Source: Spongiibacter sp. IMCC21906 (GTDB lineage Bacteria > Pseudomonadota > Gammaproteobacteria > Pseudomonadales > Spongiibacteraceae). Taken from it: DNA of 64,000 bases. Location of the stretch: NCBI RefSeq assembly GCF_001010805.1, contig NZ_CP011477.1, positions 1,565,001 through 1,629,000 on the forward strand. The letters are read 5' to 3'. The position numbers and the translations under genes were made by a program. The notes beneath the pieces are model-generated. The model saw only the letters and a list, made by a program, of their open reading frames with translations. It was not told where the DNA came from and did not search any database. Below, piece by piece: positions 25,342 to 36,180 of this stretch (positions within the stretch are counted from its first letter, which is position 1; each line of letters opens with the position of its first letter).

Positions 25342-25775
25342 GCGATAAAGTCTCCAATGCGTTATAACGATATAGGTTAGCGCTATGTTGCGGGAGACTC
25401 TGCTCGGACTTGCCGAGGGCGATTTAGGTAAATGCCCTTACTGAATGAGTGCGGATAGCTCAAAATAATAGTGAACTGTTGTGGTGTCGATAGATTACTT
25501 AGTGGCTAAGGGCAGTCGCACTTAGCAGAAGACCAACCGAGAGCGCAGCGGCGGGGAGTAGACCTAAGCTGCTGCTAGATGCGGCAACAAGTGCGATATT
25601 GGCGATTATAGGGACGAAAAGATTGACGCCGTTTGCTCTGGCCATAACTGTTCCAACCTTATTTGTATGATGTGTTCAGCGCATATTTTATTATGTGTCA
25701 GATATAAGGCGATGAGCATTTATACCTATGGTGTCGGGCCCAAAAGAGATACTGGTGCTCTTTACTAACCCCCTC
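25342..25775. other. 434-bp intergenic stretch before the IS3-like element
   Basis: Contains the upstream region of the histidine kinase gene and one possible minus-strand micro-gene (25499-25645, listed separately). Nothing else was recognised. Confidence 0.6.
25499..25645 (-). CDS. Candidate 48-residue hydrophobic protein
   Basis: ATG at 25645 to TAA at 25499. Starts MARANGVNLFVPIIANIALV and continues with SSSSLGLLPAAALSVGLLLS, i.e. two hydrophobic stretches with few charges, like a small membrane protein. An AGG/GGA-containing segment lies about 9-14 nt upstream. No family recognised; it could be chance. Confidence 0.35.
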   Translation of the reverse strand: MARANGVNLFVPIIANIALVAASSSSLGLLPAAALSVGLLLSATALSH

Positions 25776-25837
25776 TGTCAGGATAGTTGTCGTGTCCAAT
25801 TTTCAATTAATACTCGGGGGGCGCTCAGGAATGAGCA

Positions 25838-26335
25838 ATGAAACAATACCCAGAAGAACGCAAGCAGGCGGTGCTTAGAAGAATGATGCCGCCAGAAAAC
25901 ACCCCGGTACGCGTGCTATCAGAAGAGACGGGAATCTCCGACGTGACCCTGTATCATTGGCGCAAACAAGCCCGATCAGGAGGGATGGTAGTGCCAGGGG
26001 ATGGAAGGAATCCGGAAGGTTGGTCGCCCGAAGACAAGTTTGCAGTCGTGCTGGAGACCGCCGCTCTGAACGAGGCGGAGGTGGCCGAGTACTGCCGCAA
26101 GAAGGGGCTGTATGCGGAGCAGATACTGGCGTGGAAAGAGGTTTGCATGCACGCCAATGCCACGGCAGTAGAACAGGCCAGGTCAGCGCGGGATCAGGCT
26201 CGATCGGCGAAGAAAGAGATCAAGGAGCTGAAGCGCGATCTGCGTCATAAAGAGAAGGCGCTGGCGGAAACCGCTGCGTTACTGGTGCTTCGAAAAAAGA
26301 TGCATGCGATCTGGGGCGAGGGAGAGGACGAATGA
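25838..26335 (+). CDS. IS transposase OrfA (helix-turn-helix)
   Basis: 165 residues. HTH at the N-terminus (YPEERKQAVLRRMMPPENTPVRVLSEETGISDVTLYHWRKQAR) and a C-terminal coiled coil (SARDQARSAKKEIKELKRDLRHKEKALAETAALL), the DNA-binding/dimer subunit. Its stop overlaps the orfB ATG (ATGA), so coupling is by reinitiation, not the usual frameshift. Confidence 0.88.
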   Translation: MKQYPEERKQAVLRRMMPPENTPVRVLSEETGISDVTLYHWRKQARSGGMVVPGDGRNPEGWSPEDKFAVVLETAALNEAEVAEYCRKKGLYAEQILAWKEVCMHANATAVEQARSARDQARSAKKEIKELKRDLRHKEKALAETAALLVLRKKMHAIWGEGEDE

Positions 26336-27384
26336 TTAGCACCCCAGATCGCGAGCGAGCCGTCAGGCTGATCAAGGAAACAACCGATGCTGGTGCCCGG
26401 ACCTTCAGGGCGTGCGCAGAAATGGGCATAGCCATGCGCACCTATCAGCGCTGGACCCGGGAGGGGGATGTTAAGGCAGATGGTCGCCCTGGTGCGACCC
26501 GTCCGCCACCGGTTCACAAACTGACACAGCAAGAGCGCGAGGCCGTGCTGGTCGCCGTGAATAGCCCAGTACACAGAAGCCTGCCACCCAGCCAGATTGT
26601 ACCGGCCCTGGCGGATGAAGGGTGCTTTATCGCCTCTGAGTCCACGTTCTATCGTGTGCTTCGTGAACAGAGCCAACAGCAGCACCGGGGCCGCAGTAAG
26701 GCACCGACCGCCAAGCCACTCAACACGCACTGTGCCACCGGCCCGAATCAGGTGTGGTGTTGGGACGTGACCTGGTTGCCCGGTCCTGCCAAAGGAATCT
26801 TCTTCTACCTGTACCTCATCCTCGACCTGTACAGCCGCAAGATTGTGGGCTGGGAAATCCATGAGGGAGAGTCCAGTGAACTGGCGTCAGAACTGGTAAC
26901 CAAGGCGTATTTACGTGAGGGTATTGCCGGTGTACACCTGGTTCTGCACTCGGACAACGGCAGCCCGATGAAAGGCGCGTCACTGATGGAAACCCTGTAC
27001 CGACTGGGTATCATGTCGTCCTATAGCCGCCCTCGGGTCAGTAACGATAATGCCTATGCTGAGTCGATCTTCCGAACGTGCAAGTACCGCCCTGATTACC
27101 CTTACAAAGGCTTTGCAACACTGGGCGATGCCCGGGCCTGGGTACTCCAATTTGCGACCTGGTATAACCAGGAACACAAGCACAGCGGGTTGAAGTTCAT
27201 CACTCCGGCGCAACGGCATAGTGGCCAGACGACAGAAGTCATACAACAGCGAAAGGCCGTTTACGAGGCCGCGAAAGCAGCCAATCCGAAGCGCTGGTCG
27301 GGGAGAACTCGGAATTGGGATTTGCCAGAAGAGGTCTGGTTGAATCCTGAGAAGGAGAGTCGCAGCTTAGAGGCCGCTGCGTAA
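26332..27384 (+). CDS. IS transposase OrfB (DDE integrase core)
   Basis: 350 residues. rve-type catalytic core with Asp in VWCWDVTWLPG, Asp in LHSDNGSPMKG and Glu in SNDNAYAESIFRTCKYRPDYP: the full D,D(35)E triad. HTH-like N-terminus (FRACAEMGIAMRTYQRW). Appears intact and should be active with OrfA. Confidence 0.92.
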   Translation: MISTPDRERAVRLIKETTDAGARTFRACAEMGIAMRTYQRWTREGDVKADGRPGATRPPPVHKLTQQEREAVLVAVNSPVHRSLPPSQIVPALADEGCFIASESTFYRVLREQSQQQHRGRSKAPTAKPLNTHCATGPNQVWCWDVTWLPGPAKGIFFYLYLILDLYSRKIVGWEIHEGESSELASELVTKAYLREGIAGVHLVLHSDNGSPMKGASLMETLYRLGIMSSYSRPRVSNDNAYAESIFRTCKYRPDYPYKGFATLGDARAWVLQFATWYNQEHKHSGLKFITPAQRHSGQTTEVIQQRKAVYEAAKAANPKRWSGRTRNWDLPEEVWLNPEKESRSLEAAA

Positions 27385-27579
27385 AAAACACGACAACTAT
27401 GCTGACAAACAGCGCTAACGCTAGTGTGCGTAATTATTGCTAGTGTGTCATTGTAGAGGAAAACCGATTATTGATAAAGAGGTTAATAGCTTGGTGCGCT
27501 TCATTATTAATTAATAGGCAGCCAGTTGATCGTTTAGTGTTCAGACTGTTGTGGTAGTTGTTGAGAAGGGTTTTGGCGA

Positions 27580-28341
27580 GTGTATGAACTCACGTTTTTT
27601 TACGCTGTAATATTGGTTTTAGTCGGCGTTGTTGCTGGCGTAATCAATACCTTGGCGGGTGGCGGTTCTAATTTGACGCTGCCTGCTCTGATGGTAATGG
27701 GGATGCCGGCAGATGTCGCCAATGCTACGAATAGGGTTGGTGTTTTGTTGCAATCCCTTGCTGGGGCAAATGATTTTCATCGCGGCGGCCATTTGCCCCG
27801 AGAGGATTTTGGCGCAATTCTTCTACTCACATTACTAGGTTCGCTTATCGGGGCTTTGCTTGCGGCGTTTATGCCCGCTTCAATTTTAAAACCAGTGTTG
27901 TTGTCGGCAATGCTAGGGATGGCTTTACTGATTCTTGTGAGGCCCGCAGTGGTGGCGCCCCCACCGGGTACCGTGCCCAGAAGGGTGGCGGATACCCCTA
28001 GTTCGAAGTGGATATTATTATTGGCGGGGGTGTACGGCGGCTTTGTACAAGCCGGGGTTGGTTTCATTTTGATTGCGGCGTTAGCCGGCAGTCTACGTTA
28101 TGAACTGGTTAAAACGAACGCACTGAAAATGCTGTGTACGGGGTGCCTGACTTTGGCGGCTATCGCGGTGTTTATTTGGCAGGATCTTATCGCTTGGGTG
28201 CCGGGACTTATTTTAGCAGTGGGTACCGTGATTGGCGCGAAACTCGGCGTCAAACTTGCAGTCGGTTTTAGTCAAAATGGCCTAAAATGGTTTCTCTTTA
28301 TTATGACGTTATTGGCCAGCGCGGCGGCTCTCTGGTTTTGA
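27580..28341 (+). CDS. TauE/SafE (TSUP) family membrane permease
   Basis: 253 residues from a GTG; GAGAAGGG lies ~9 nt upstream. About eight membrane segments in two homologous halves; the first has VVAGVINTLAGGGSNLTLPALMVMGMPADVANATNRVGVLLQSLAG and the second GGFVQAGVGFILIAALAGSLRYELVKTNALK. Exports or takes up sulfonates, sulfite or small organic acids; the substrate cannot be read from sequence. Stands alone downstream of the IS. Confidence 0.9.
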   Translation: MYELTFFYAVILVLVGVVAGVINTLAGGGSNLTLPALMVMGMPADVANATNRVGVLLQSLAGANDFHRGGHLPREDFGAILLLTLLGSLIGALLAAFMPASILKPVLLSAMLGMALLILVRPAVVAPPPGTVPRRVADTPSSKWILLLAGVYGGFVQAGVGFILIAALAGSLRYELVKTNALKMLCTGCLTLAAIAVFIWQDLIAWVPGLILAVGTVIGAKLGVKLAVGFSQNGLKWFLFIMTLLASAAALWF

Positions 28342-28439
28342 TTTCACATCCTTTTAGTGCGAAGCCCTGTGGAAGTCTCTTTTGCCCATGAATATCCCCT
28401 TTGATTTAGGTGTAGGATATTTGTGACACACATTACTTA

Positions 28440-28724
28440 CTAAAGAGCTTGCCTGTGTAGCCGTCTTCTTTCCGTTGCCAACAGGGCATGAGCGTCGTGA
28501 ATGGCCTGTTGGATACTGGCGGACAGTAACGATCTTTCTTCCGTGGTTAATGCTTTTCGAGCTTCTTCGACAAAGCGCACATAGCGTGGCTGTAGGGCGT
28601 TCATGGTCAGGCAGTACAAGTCTTGTACATAATGATGGTCGTAACGCTGGGACACTTGCACGGCATCAAACTCCTCTGCGACGAGAGCCTCCATTAAGTT
28701 TGTGGCTTCGTTTACAACAAACAT
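28440..28724 (-). CDS. ComFB-like protein
   Basis: 94 residues. The pattern NLMEALVAEEF...YDHHYVQDLYCLTMNALQPRYV matches the late-competence ComFB family (N-terminal helix, then D-hx-CL-x-N-x-L-PxYV). Members have been reported to bind cyclic dinucleotides and tune motility or pili; whether this one does is inference. It lies about 5 kb from the diguanylate cyclase. Single gene, ATG preceded by GTAAGCTT, a weak ribosome site. Confidence 0.65.
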   Translation of the reverse strand: MFVVNEATNLMEALVAEEFDAVQVSQRYDHHYVQDLYCLTMNALQPRYVRFVEEARKALTTEERSLLSASIQQAIHDAHALLATERRRLHRQAL

Positions 28725-31322
<2,598 letters not shown>

Positions 31323-31341
31323 GATGTTCTAGGCCATGCCT

Positions 31342-31377
31342 AAAACGGCGCTTCAATGATATTTGAAGCGCCGTTTT
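31342..31377 (+). terminator. katG intrinsic terminator
   Basis: 15-bp perfect stem (31342-31356 with 31363-31377), 6-nt loop TGATAT; GC core GGCGCTTC and a T run on the right arm (TTTTTGTTTT). Lies 20 nt after the katG stop. Confidence 0.9.
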
Positions 31378-31597
31378 TGTTTTAAGGAGGTTTATTTTAA
31401 AGCCATACTACTTCTTGTCGGTTCGCTCTTCTTTTAGCTATCCGGTATAGGTGCACATTGAAGCGTTGTAATCGTGATAGCTGAACGTTAAAAGGGAATT
31501 AATATATTAGTGCATTAAACCGAGTTGCTTCAGTCTCACTGCGAAGGGTATTTATTAAAACCGTTGCTTCAAACCACGGCTAAACAGGAGAAGCCCC

Positions 31598-33721
31598 ATG
31601 AGCTTCACGGAAGTAAATGAGCTTGTTGATCGTATTTTAGAGCAAGTCGATGGTGATATCGTGCTTGCTTTGCCCCTTGGCTTAGGTAAGCCCGTAGCCC
31701 TTGTGGATGCGCTGTATCGGCGCATAGCCGAGCAACAACAGCGGTCACTGACCATTCTAACGGCGTTGAGTTTGGAGCGCCCGGTAGAGCATGATCCGAT
31801 ACCCGCCCGCTTGCTGAATCCGGTATTTGATCGTCTTTACGCAAACTATACCGAGCCTCAATATTTGCGAGATGAGCGGCAGGGGTGTTTGCCAAGCAAT
31901 ATTACAATAAAAGAATTTTACTTTAAGCCGGGTAGTCGGCTGGGTCATGAGCAAGCGCAGCGGCATTACATTAGCTCTAACTACACCTTTGCCCCAAGAG
32001 ATGTCGCGGCCCAGGGTTGTAACGTGGTGATGCAGCTATTGGCTGACGATAGTGATGGGGCTGATACCTTGAGTATGAGTTGTAACCCGGATACGTCGCT
32101 AGAGTTGGTTAACATTCTTCGAGAACAACAAAAGCCGGTGATGCATATAGGCGTGATTCATCCAGATTTACCTTATATGTATGGTGATGCCGAGATAGCG
32201 GCGGAGGCCTTTGATTACGTGTTACGGGAGCGCGTGCCTTCTCAGTATGGGCTTTTTTCGGTGCCCTATTTAGCACCGATATCTGCTGCGGATTATGCTA
32301 TCGGTGTTCATGTTAGCACCTTGATTGCGGATGGCGGCACCTTACAGCTAGGCATTGGTGCAATGGGGGATGCCATTGTGCAAGCGCTATTGTTGCGTCA
32401 CCAGCAACCGAATAAATATAGGCAATTATTATCTCGATTCGAGCTGTTAGAACGCTACGGTTCTGTCATTGCCGAATCTGGTGGTATCCAGCCATTTCAC
32501 GAAGGTCTTTACGGTGCAACGGAAATGTTTGTTGAGGGCTTTTTTCACCTGTTTACCGCAGGCATTTTGAAGCGCGAGGTGTATGACTTTTGGGCGCTAC
32601 AGCAATTGGTTAATAATAAAAAATGTAATCCATTGTCCCTGTCTGCTCAGAACGTTATCGATATGGCCGAAGCGGGTGTGAGAGAGCTGAGAGGAAAGGA
32701 TTTTGATACGCTGCAATACCATGGTTTTTTCAATGATGAGACGCAATATAGCGAAGGGCATTTAATCTCACCTTTCGGTGAGCGTTTTTCTGCCAATTTA
32801 GCAAACCCGGATAGCCAGAAAAAAATAGTGGCATCTTGCCTTGGGGCAAATTTGCGAAACGGTAAAGTGTTACATGGAGGCTTCTTCCTTGGTAATGCTA
32901 AATTTTACCAAGCCCTTGTCGACCTTCCTGCTTTAGAGCGCCAGAAGTTGGCAATGAGCGGTGTTGATAAAATTAACCAGCTTGACGTTAACCCAAGGCT
33001 TTTTAAAGCTCAGCGTCAACGTGCACGCTTTATCAACACTGGCTTAAATGTGTCTCTGAATGGTGCTGTCGCATCAGATACTTTAGAGAATGGTCAAGTT
33101 GTATCAGGGGTGGGTGGGCAATACAATTTTGTTGCTATGGCGCATCAGCTTCCTGGTGGACGCTCTATTTTAATGATTCGAGCCAGCCGGAATCAGGGTA
33201 AAAACACTGTTTCAAACGTGCTCTGGCATTATGCGAGTTGCACGATCCCTCGACATTTAAGAGACATTGTTGTTACTGAATACGGTATCGCCGATCTGCG
33301 TTCTAAGAGTGACGAAGAGGTGATTAAGGCGTTGATAAAAATAGCTGATTCACGTTTTCAAAGTGAATTAATGACTCAGGCGAAAGAGGCCGGAAAGCTG
33401 GATAAAAACTGGCACATACCACAAGAATATAAAAATAATCTTCCCGCTACAATTCAGGCCCTCGTCGGGGAAGTCGGACAATGCTTGCCGGCCTATCCTT
33501 TTGGCTGTGATTTCACTGAATTGGAGCTTGAAAGTGCGCGCGCACTCCAACAAGTTGCCGGGATGAGTGTGGGGCAGAAATTGCTTGCTCTGCTATGGTC
33601 TCCGTTTAAAGGTAGCAGCCCTCAGGCTGATGCCATTCTAGCGCGGCTTGACCTCAGCAAGCCTGAGGGCTTTTCTCCTCGTTTGCTTGCAAAACTGCTG
33701 CGGCGTGTATTGCGGAGTTGA
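31598..33721 (+). CDS. Long acetyl-CoA hydrolase/transferase homologue
   Basis: 707 residues, about 200 more than typical acetyl-CoA hydrolases. ACAGGAGAAGCCCC precedes the ATG. N-terminal half: DGDIVLALPLGLGKPVALVDAL and a CoA-transferase-like fold; middle GTLQLGIGAMGDAIVQALL; C-terminal hallmark ASCTIPRHLRDIVVTEYGIADLRSKSDEEV. The extra length is a middle insertion (~350-460) and a C-terminal tail. Likely moves CoA among short acyl groups or hydrolyses acyl-CoA. Paralogue of the 410-residue gene at 3058. Convergent with the next gene, only 3 nt apart, so its terminator must lie in coding DNA (see 33618-33670). Confidence 0.85.
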   Translation: MSFTEVNELVDRILEQVDGDIVLALPLGLGKPVALVDALYRRIAEQQQRSLTILTALSLERPVEHDPIPARLLNPVFDRLYANYTEPQYLRDERQGCLPSNITIKEFYFKPGSRLGHEQAQRHYISSNYTFAPRDVAAQGCNVVMQLLADDSDGADTLSMSCNPDTSLELVNILREQQKPVMHIGVIHPDLPYMYGDAEIAAEAFDYVLRERVPSQYGLFSVPYLAPISAADYAIGVHVSTLIADGGTLQLGIGAMGDAIVQALLLRHQQPNKYRQLLSRFELLERYGSVIAESGGIQPFHEGLYGATEMFVEGFFHLFTAGILKREVYDFWALQQLVNNKKCNPLSLSAQNVIDMAEAGVRELRGKDFDTLQYHGFFNDETQYSEGHLISPFGERFSANLANPDSQKKIVASCLGANLRNGKVLHGGFFLGNAKFYQALVDLPALERQKLAMSGVDKINQLDVNPRLFKAQRQRARFINTGLNVSLNGAVASDTLENGQVVSGVGGQYNFVAMAHQLPGGRSILMIRASRNQGKNTVSNVLWHYASCTIPRHLRDIVVTEYGIADLRSKSDEEVIKALIKIADSRFQSELMTQAKEAGKLDKNWHIPQEYKNNLPATIQALVGEVGQCLPAYPFGCDFTELELESARALQQVAGMSVGQKLLALLWSPFKGSSPQADAILARLDLSKPEGFSPRLLAKLLRRVLRS
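33618..33670 (+). terminator. Inverted repeat inside the 3' end of the CDS, possible terminator
   Basis: Perfect 11-bp arms GCCCTCAGGCT (33618-33628) and AGCCTGAGGGC (33660-33670), followed by TTTTCTCC, with a shorter competing hairpin (GGCTTG/CAAGCC) in the loop. It lies ~50 nt before the stop codon; transcripts ending here would lack a stop. It may instead be chance or serve the opposite gene. Confidence 0.3.
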
Positions 33722-33724
33722 TGC

Positions 33725-34783
33725 TTATTTATACATTTCTGAGGCACAGGCTTTATAGTAATTTTCTTGTGCAGGTACGATATCGTCAACAAGGTTACAG
33801 CCAGCCGACTTTGCATATCGCCGCATGGCCTGTCCGCAAGCCATGCTTTTTGCCTTGATCGGCACGGAATGGTTGCCGCCATGGGGGCAGGTAAACGCAA
33901 ACTGTTCATCAATCACAAATGTATCGCCAGCTGAGCTGTTATTGCCGCCGCCTATGCCTCCGGCGCCTCCAGCTTGTGGGGCATTCAGCGAACTCACAGT
34001 GGACTGAAGGTTGCCCATACTGCTGTCGCCGGAAAAGCTATCTGCGACGATGCCGCCGAGAATCTGCGCTTGGGCGTCGCTGTTTAAATTTCCCACACCC
34101 CCGGCAACCGCGCCCACGCTCATGGCGATGGCTTTGCCCCAATCGAATCCAGATTGAGACTTTTGTTGGGCAATGGCTTCGCGGATCTCTTTGTCCTTTT
34201 CTTTTAGATTTTTACGCACTTCATTGCTTGATTGGTCCAGTTTATCTAGCACTTGCTCTACGTTTTGGGCGAAGTGTAGTTTTTGTTGAACGACAGCGGC
34301 ATTACTCTCCGCTAGGCTTTTGCCCTCGTCCCACTTTTGACAGGCCTGTTTTTTCTGGCTGTTGAGCTGTTGATTGGCTTTTTTTGCCGCATTGACAACT
34401 GCTTGTTGTGATATGTCTCTACTAGACACGTCGTAGCATTGACCAGATGTGCAGGCACAGCGTTTGCTGAGCGTGTTACTTAAGGTGCTTAATTGTTCCT
34501 TGGATTTGTTAAGCCGTGTGATTTTTCTGCCGCTGTAGATATCGTCAAGGCTCGTCGACGCAGCAGCGGGATTAGTTACTGCTGTTTTACTGTTCAGCTG
34601 TGCTTCAAAAGTACTGCTGCTGTTGGTCGATGGCGTCGTATTCGGCTCTTCAACAGGGTTCATTAACTCATCTATCGTTAGGCCTAGTGACGAGTTGGCA
34701 GTAATAATTATGACCGAAATAAAAAGGCGTGAAAAAAGCACTGTGCTCAGCGATCGTATTTTGCAGTATGAAGAGAATGACAT
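33725..34783 (-). CDS. Secreted Ser/Gln-rich protein of unknown function
   Basis: 352 residues. N-terminal hydrophobic segment (SRLFISVIIITANSSLG) looks like a signal peptide or anchor. Then a low-complexity Ser/Thr/Asn region, a Cys trio in KRCACTSGQCYD (~109-118), a Lys/Gln/Glu-rich coiled coil (~120-225), a Gly-rich stretch (GGAGGIGGGNNSSAG) and a C-terminal Cys domain (FTCPHGGNHSV, SMACGQAMRRYAKSAGCNLV, YYKACASE). Ten or so cysteines suggest a disulfide-rich periplasmic or surface protein. No family recognised. Convergent with the acetyl-CoA hydrolase homologue. Confidence 0.75.
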   Translation of the reverse strand: MSFSSYCKIRSLSTVLFSRLFISVIIITANSSLGLTIDELMNPVEEPNTTPSTNSSSTFEAQLNSKTAVTNPAAASTSLDDIYSGRKITRLNKSKEQLSTLSNTLSKRCACTSGQCYDVSSRDISQQAVVNAAKKANQQLNSQKKQACQKWDEGKSLAESNAAVVQQKLHFAQNVEQVLDKLDQSSNEVRKNLKEKDKEIREAIAQQKSQSGFDWGKAIAMSVGAVAGGVGNLNSDAQAQILGGIVADSFSGDSSMGNLQSTVSSLNAPQAGGAGGIGGGNNSSAGDTFVIDEQFAFTCPHGGNHSVPIKAKSMACGQAMRRYAKSAGCNLVDDIVPAQENYYKACASEMYK

Positions 34784-34847
34784 GTGGTGTTGGGCTCGAA
34801 GTTCATATCTAACATATGAGTTAATGCAAAACTATTTTGGCAAACGG

Positions 34848-34878
34848 TAATCCTTGAGCGCATTGAATGCAAGGATTA
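34848..34878. other. 9-bp hairpin between genes
   Basis: Perfect arms TAATCCTTG (34848-34856) and CAAGGATTA (34870-34878), 13-nt loop. It lies in the short intergenic space between the secreted-protein gene and the split lipoprotein gene. No T run; role unknown. Confidence 0.4.
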
Positions 34879-35034
34879 TGGGGCAGTTTAACCTTGCACC
34901 TCTTTAGTGGTCGCGGTATTTTTACTGCTATCAAGTCGCGTATTTTTCATTCTTTAAAAGACTAATGAGCCGCCTAATGAACTTATTTCTGAATTCTAAA
35001 AACATATTTTGCCTAAAATTACTTTCATTGTTAG

Positions 35035-36180
35035 GGAAGGTCTGCACAACCTCCCTCGTTCATAAAAATACCGCTAAAAATACGCGTTAGTTTCTTGGGC
35101 CGCGGTGATTCTCAGCTTTTCCCGGCCTGTAACCAGCCATTTGGCTGATTACAGGCGCACCTTCCCTACGAAGGCAGATATTTCTCCGCTCTCAGCAGGT
35201 TGGTAAACGCCGAGAGGACATACAGGCGATTGGTGTTTTTCGCCAGTCCACGGTAGCGAACCTTCCCATAACCAAACTGCTGTTTGATCGTCCGGAACGG
35301 ATGCTCGACTTTCGCACGCACGCTGGCCTTTATTCCCTCCAGCATTTCCTGTAGCTGGTCAGCCAGCTTGCGCCGGGTGCCGGGGCGTAGCGCGATACGC
35401 CAATCGACATCCCGATCTTTAAACTCATCTCGCTTATGGATGCCGGTATAACCCGCATCACCCCAGACCCGCTGCTCTTCTCCGTGAAGAAGCTGATCTG
35501 CCGCAGTGAGATCATGCACATTCGCGGCTGTGGTCTCGATGCTGTGAATCAAGCCGTCCCGGTCATCCACGCCAATATGCATCTTCATGCCAAAGTGCCA
35601 TTCATTGCCTTTCTTTGTCTGGTGCATCTCCGGATCCCGCTCCCCGTCCTGATTCTTGGTTGAGCTGGGCGCGGCGATAATCGTGGCATCAACAATGGTG
35701 CCTTCACGCATCATCAGACCCTGCTGGCGCAGCTGGGCGCTCACGGTATCGAAGATCACTTTGCCCAATTTGTAGCGTTCTAAAAAATGACGGAAGCGGA
35801 GAATGGTGCTTTCATCCGGTAGCCGATCAGACAAACGGAGCCCGGCAAAGCGGCGCATCGACTCGATCTCGTACAGGGCATCCTCCATCGCCGGATCACT
35901 GAGGTTGTAGAACAGCTGCAGGCAGTGAACCCGAAGCATTATCGCCAGCGGGTACGGCGGATTCCCGTTCTCACCCTTGGGATAGTGCTTGCGGAGCTTC
36001 TTCTCCAGCTTGGCCCAGGGAATCAAGCCATCCATTTTCTCGAGGAACAGCTCCCGCCGCGTCTTGCGCTTCTTGTTTTGGTATTCGGCTTCGGCGAAAG
36101 TCAGTTGGCTCATGCTATATTCCGGTTGAAATGGGTCATCACGAAATTATCTCAAATTTTCGAGGTTGTGCAGAGGTTCC
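35035..36180 (-). mobile_element. IS5-family insertion sequence, 1146 bp, complete
   Basis: Inverted ends GGAAGGTCTGCACAACCTC (35035-35053) and, reversed, GGAACCTCTGCACAACCTC (36162-36180), 17 of 19 identical. Target duplication TTAG at 35031-35034 and 36181-36184, the YTAR site expected of IS5-group elements. One transposase gene in minus orientation. It is inserted in the signal-peptide region of the ankyrin lipoprotein gene; the exact duplication and restored frame indicate a recent event. Confidence 0.95.
35166..36113 (-). CDS. IS5-family transposase
   Basis: 315 residues, intact. DDE catalytic residues: Asp in GTIVDATIIAAPSSTKN, Asp in VWGDAGYTGIHKRDEF, Glu in RAKVEHPFRTIKQQFGYGKVRYRGL (Y-2-R-3-E-type signature). 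N-terminal part with MRRFAGLRLSDRLPDESTILRFRHFLE is typical of the IS5/ISPa-type group. More GC-rich than its neighbours. Confidence 0.95.
   Translation of the reverse strand: MSQLTFAEAEYQNKKRKTRRELFLEKMDGLIPWAKLEKKLRKHYPKGENGNPPYPLAIMLRVHCLQLFYNLSDPAMEDALYEIESMRRFAGLRLSDRLPDESTILRFRHFLERYKLGKVIFDTVSAQLRQQGLMMREGTIVDATIIAAPSSTKNQDGERDPEMHQTKKGNEWHFGMKMHIGVDDRDGLIHSIETTAANVHDLTAADQLLHGEEQRVWGDAGYTGIHKRDEFKDRDVDWRIALRPGTRRKLADQLQEMLEGIKASVRAKVEHPFRTIKQQFGYGKVRYRGLAKNTNRLYVLSAFTNLLRAEKYLPS

Larger units (their letters stand above)
25776..27407 (+). mobile_element. IS3-like insertion sequence, 1632 bp, complete
   Basis: 20-bp terminal inverted repeats TGTCAGGATAGTTGTCGTGT (25776-25795) and, reversed, TGTCAGCATAGTTGTCGTGT (27388-27407), one mismatch. 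Two overlapping genes fill it. Flanks CCTC and AACA do not match, so no target duplication is visible. It carries higher GC than the surrounding noncoding DNA. Confidence 0.88.

Noticed and set aside
34623-34850. 75-residue plus-strand frame ending at the hairpin at 34848
   Set aside because: Mostly antisense to the secreted-protein gene; no family features.
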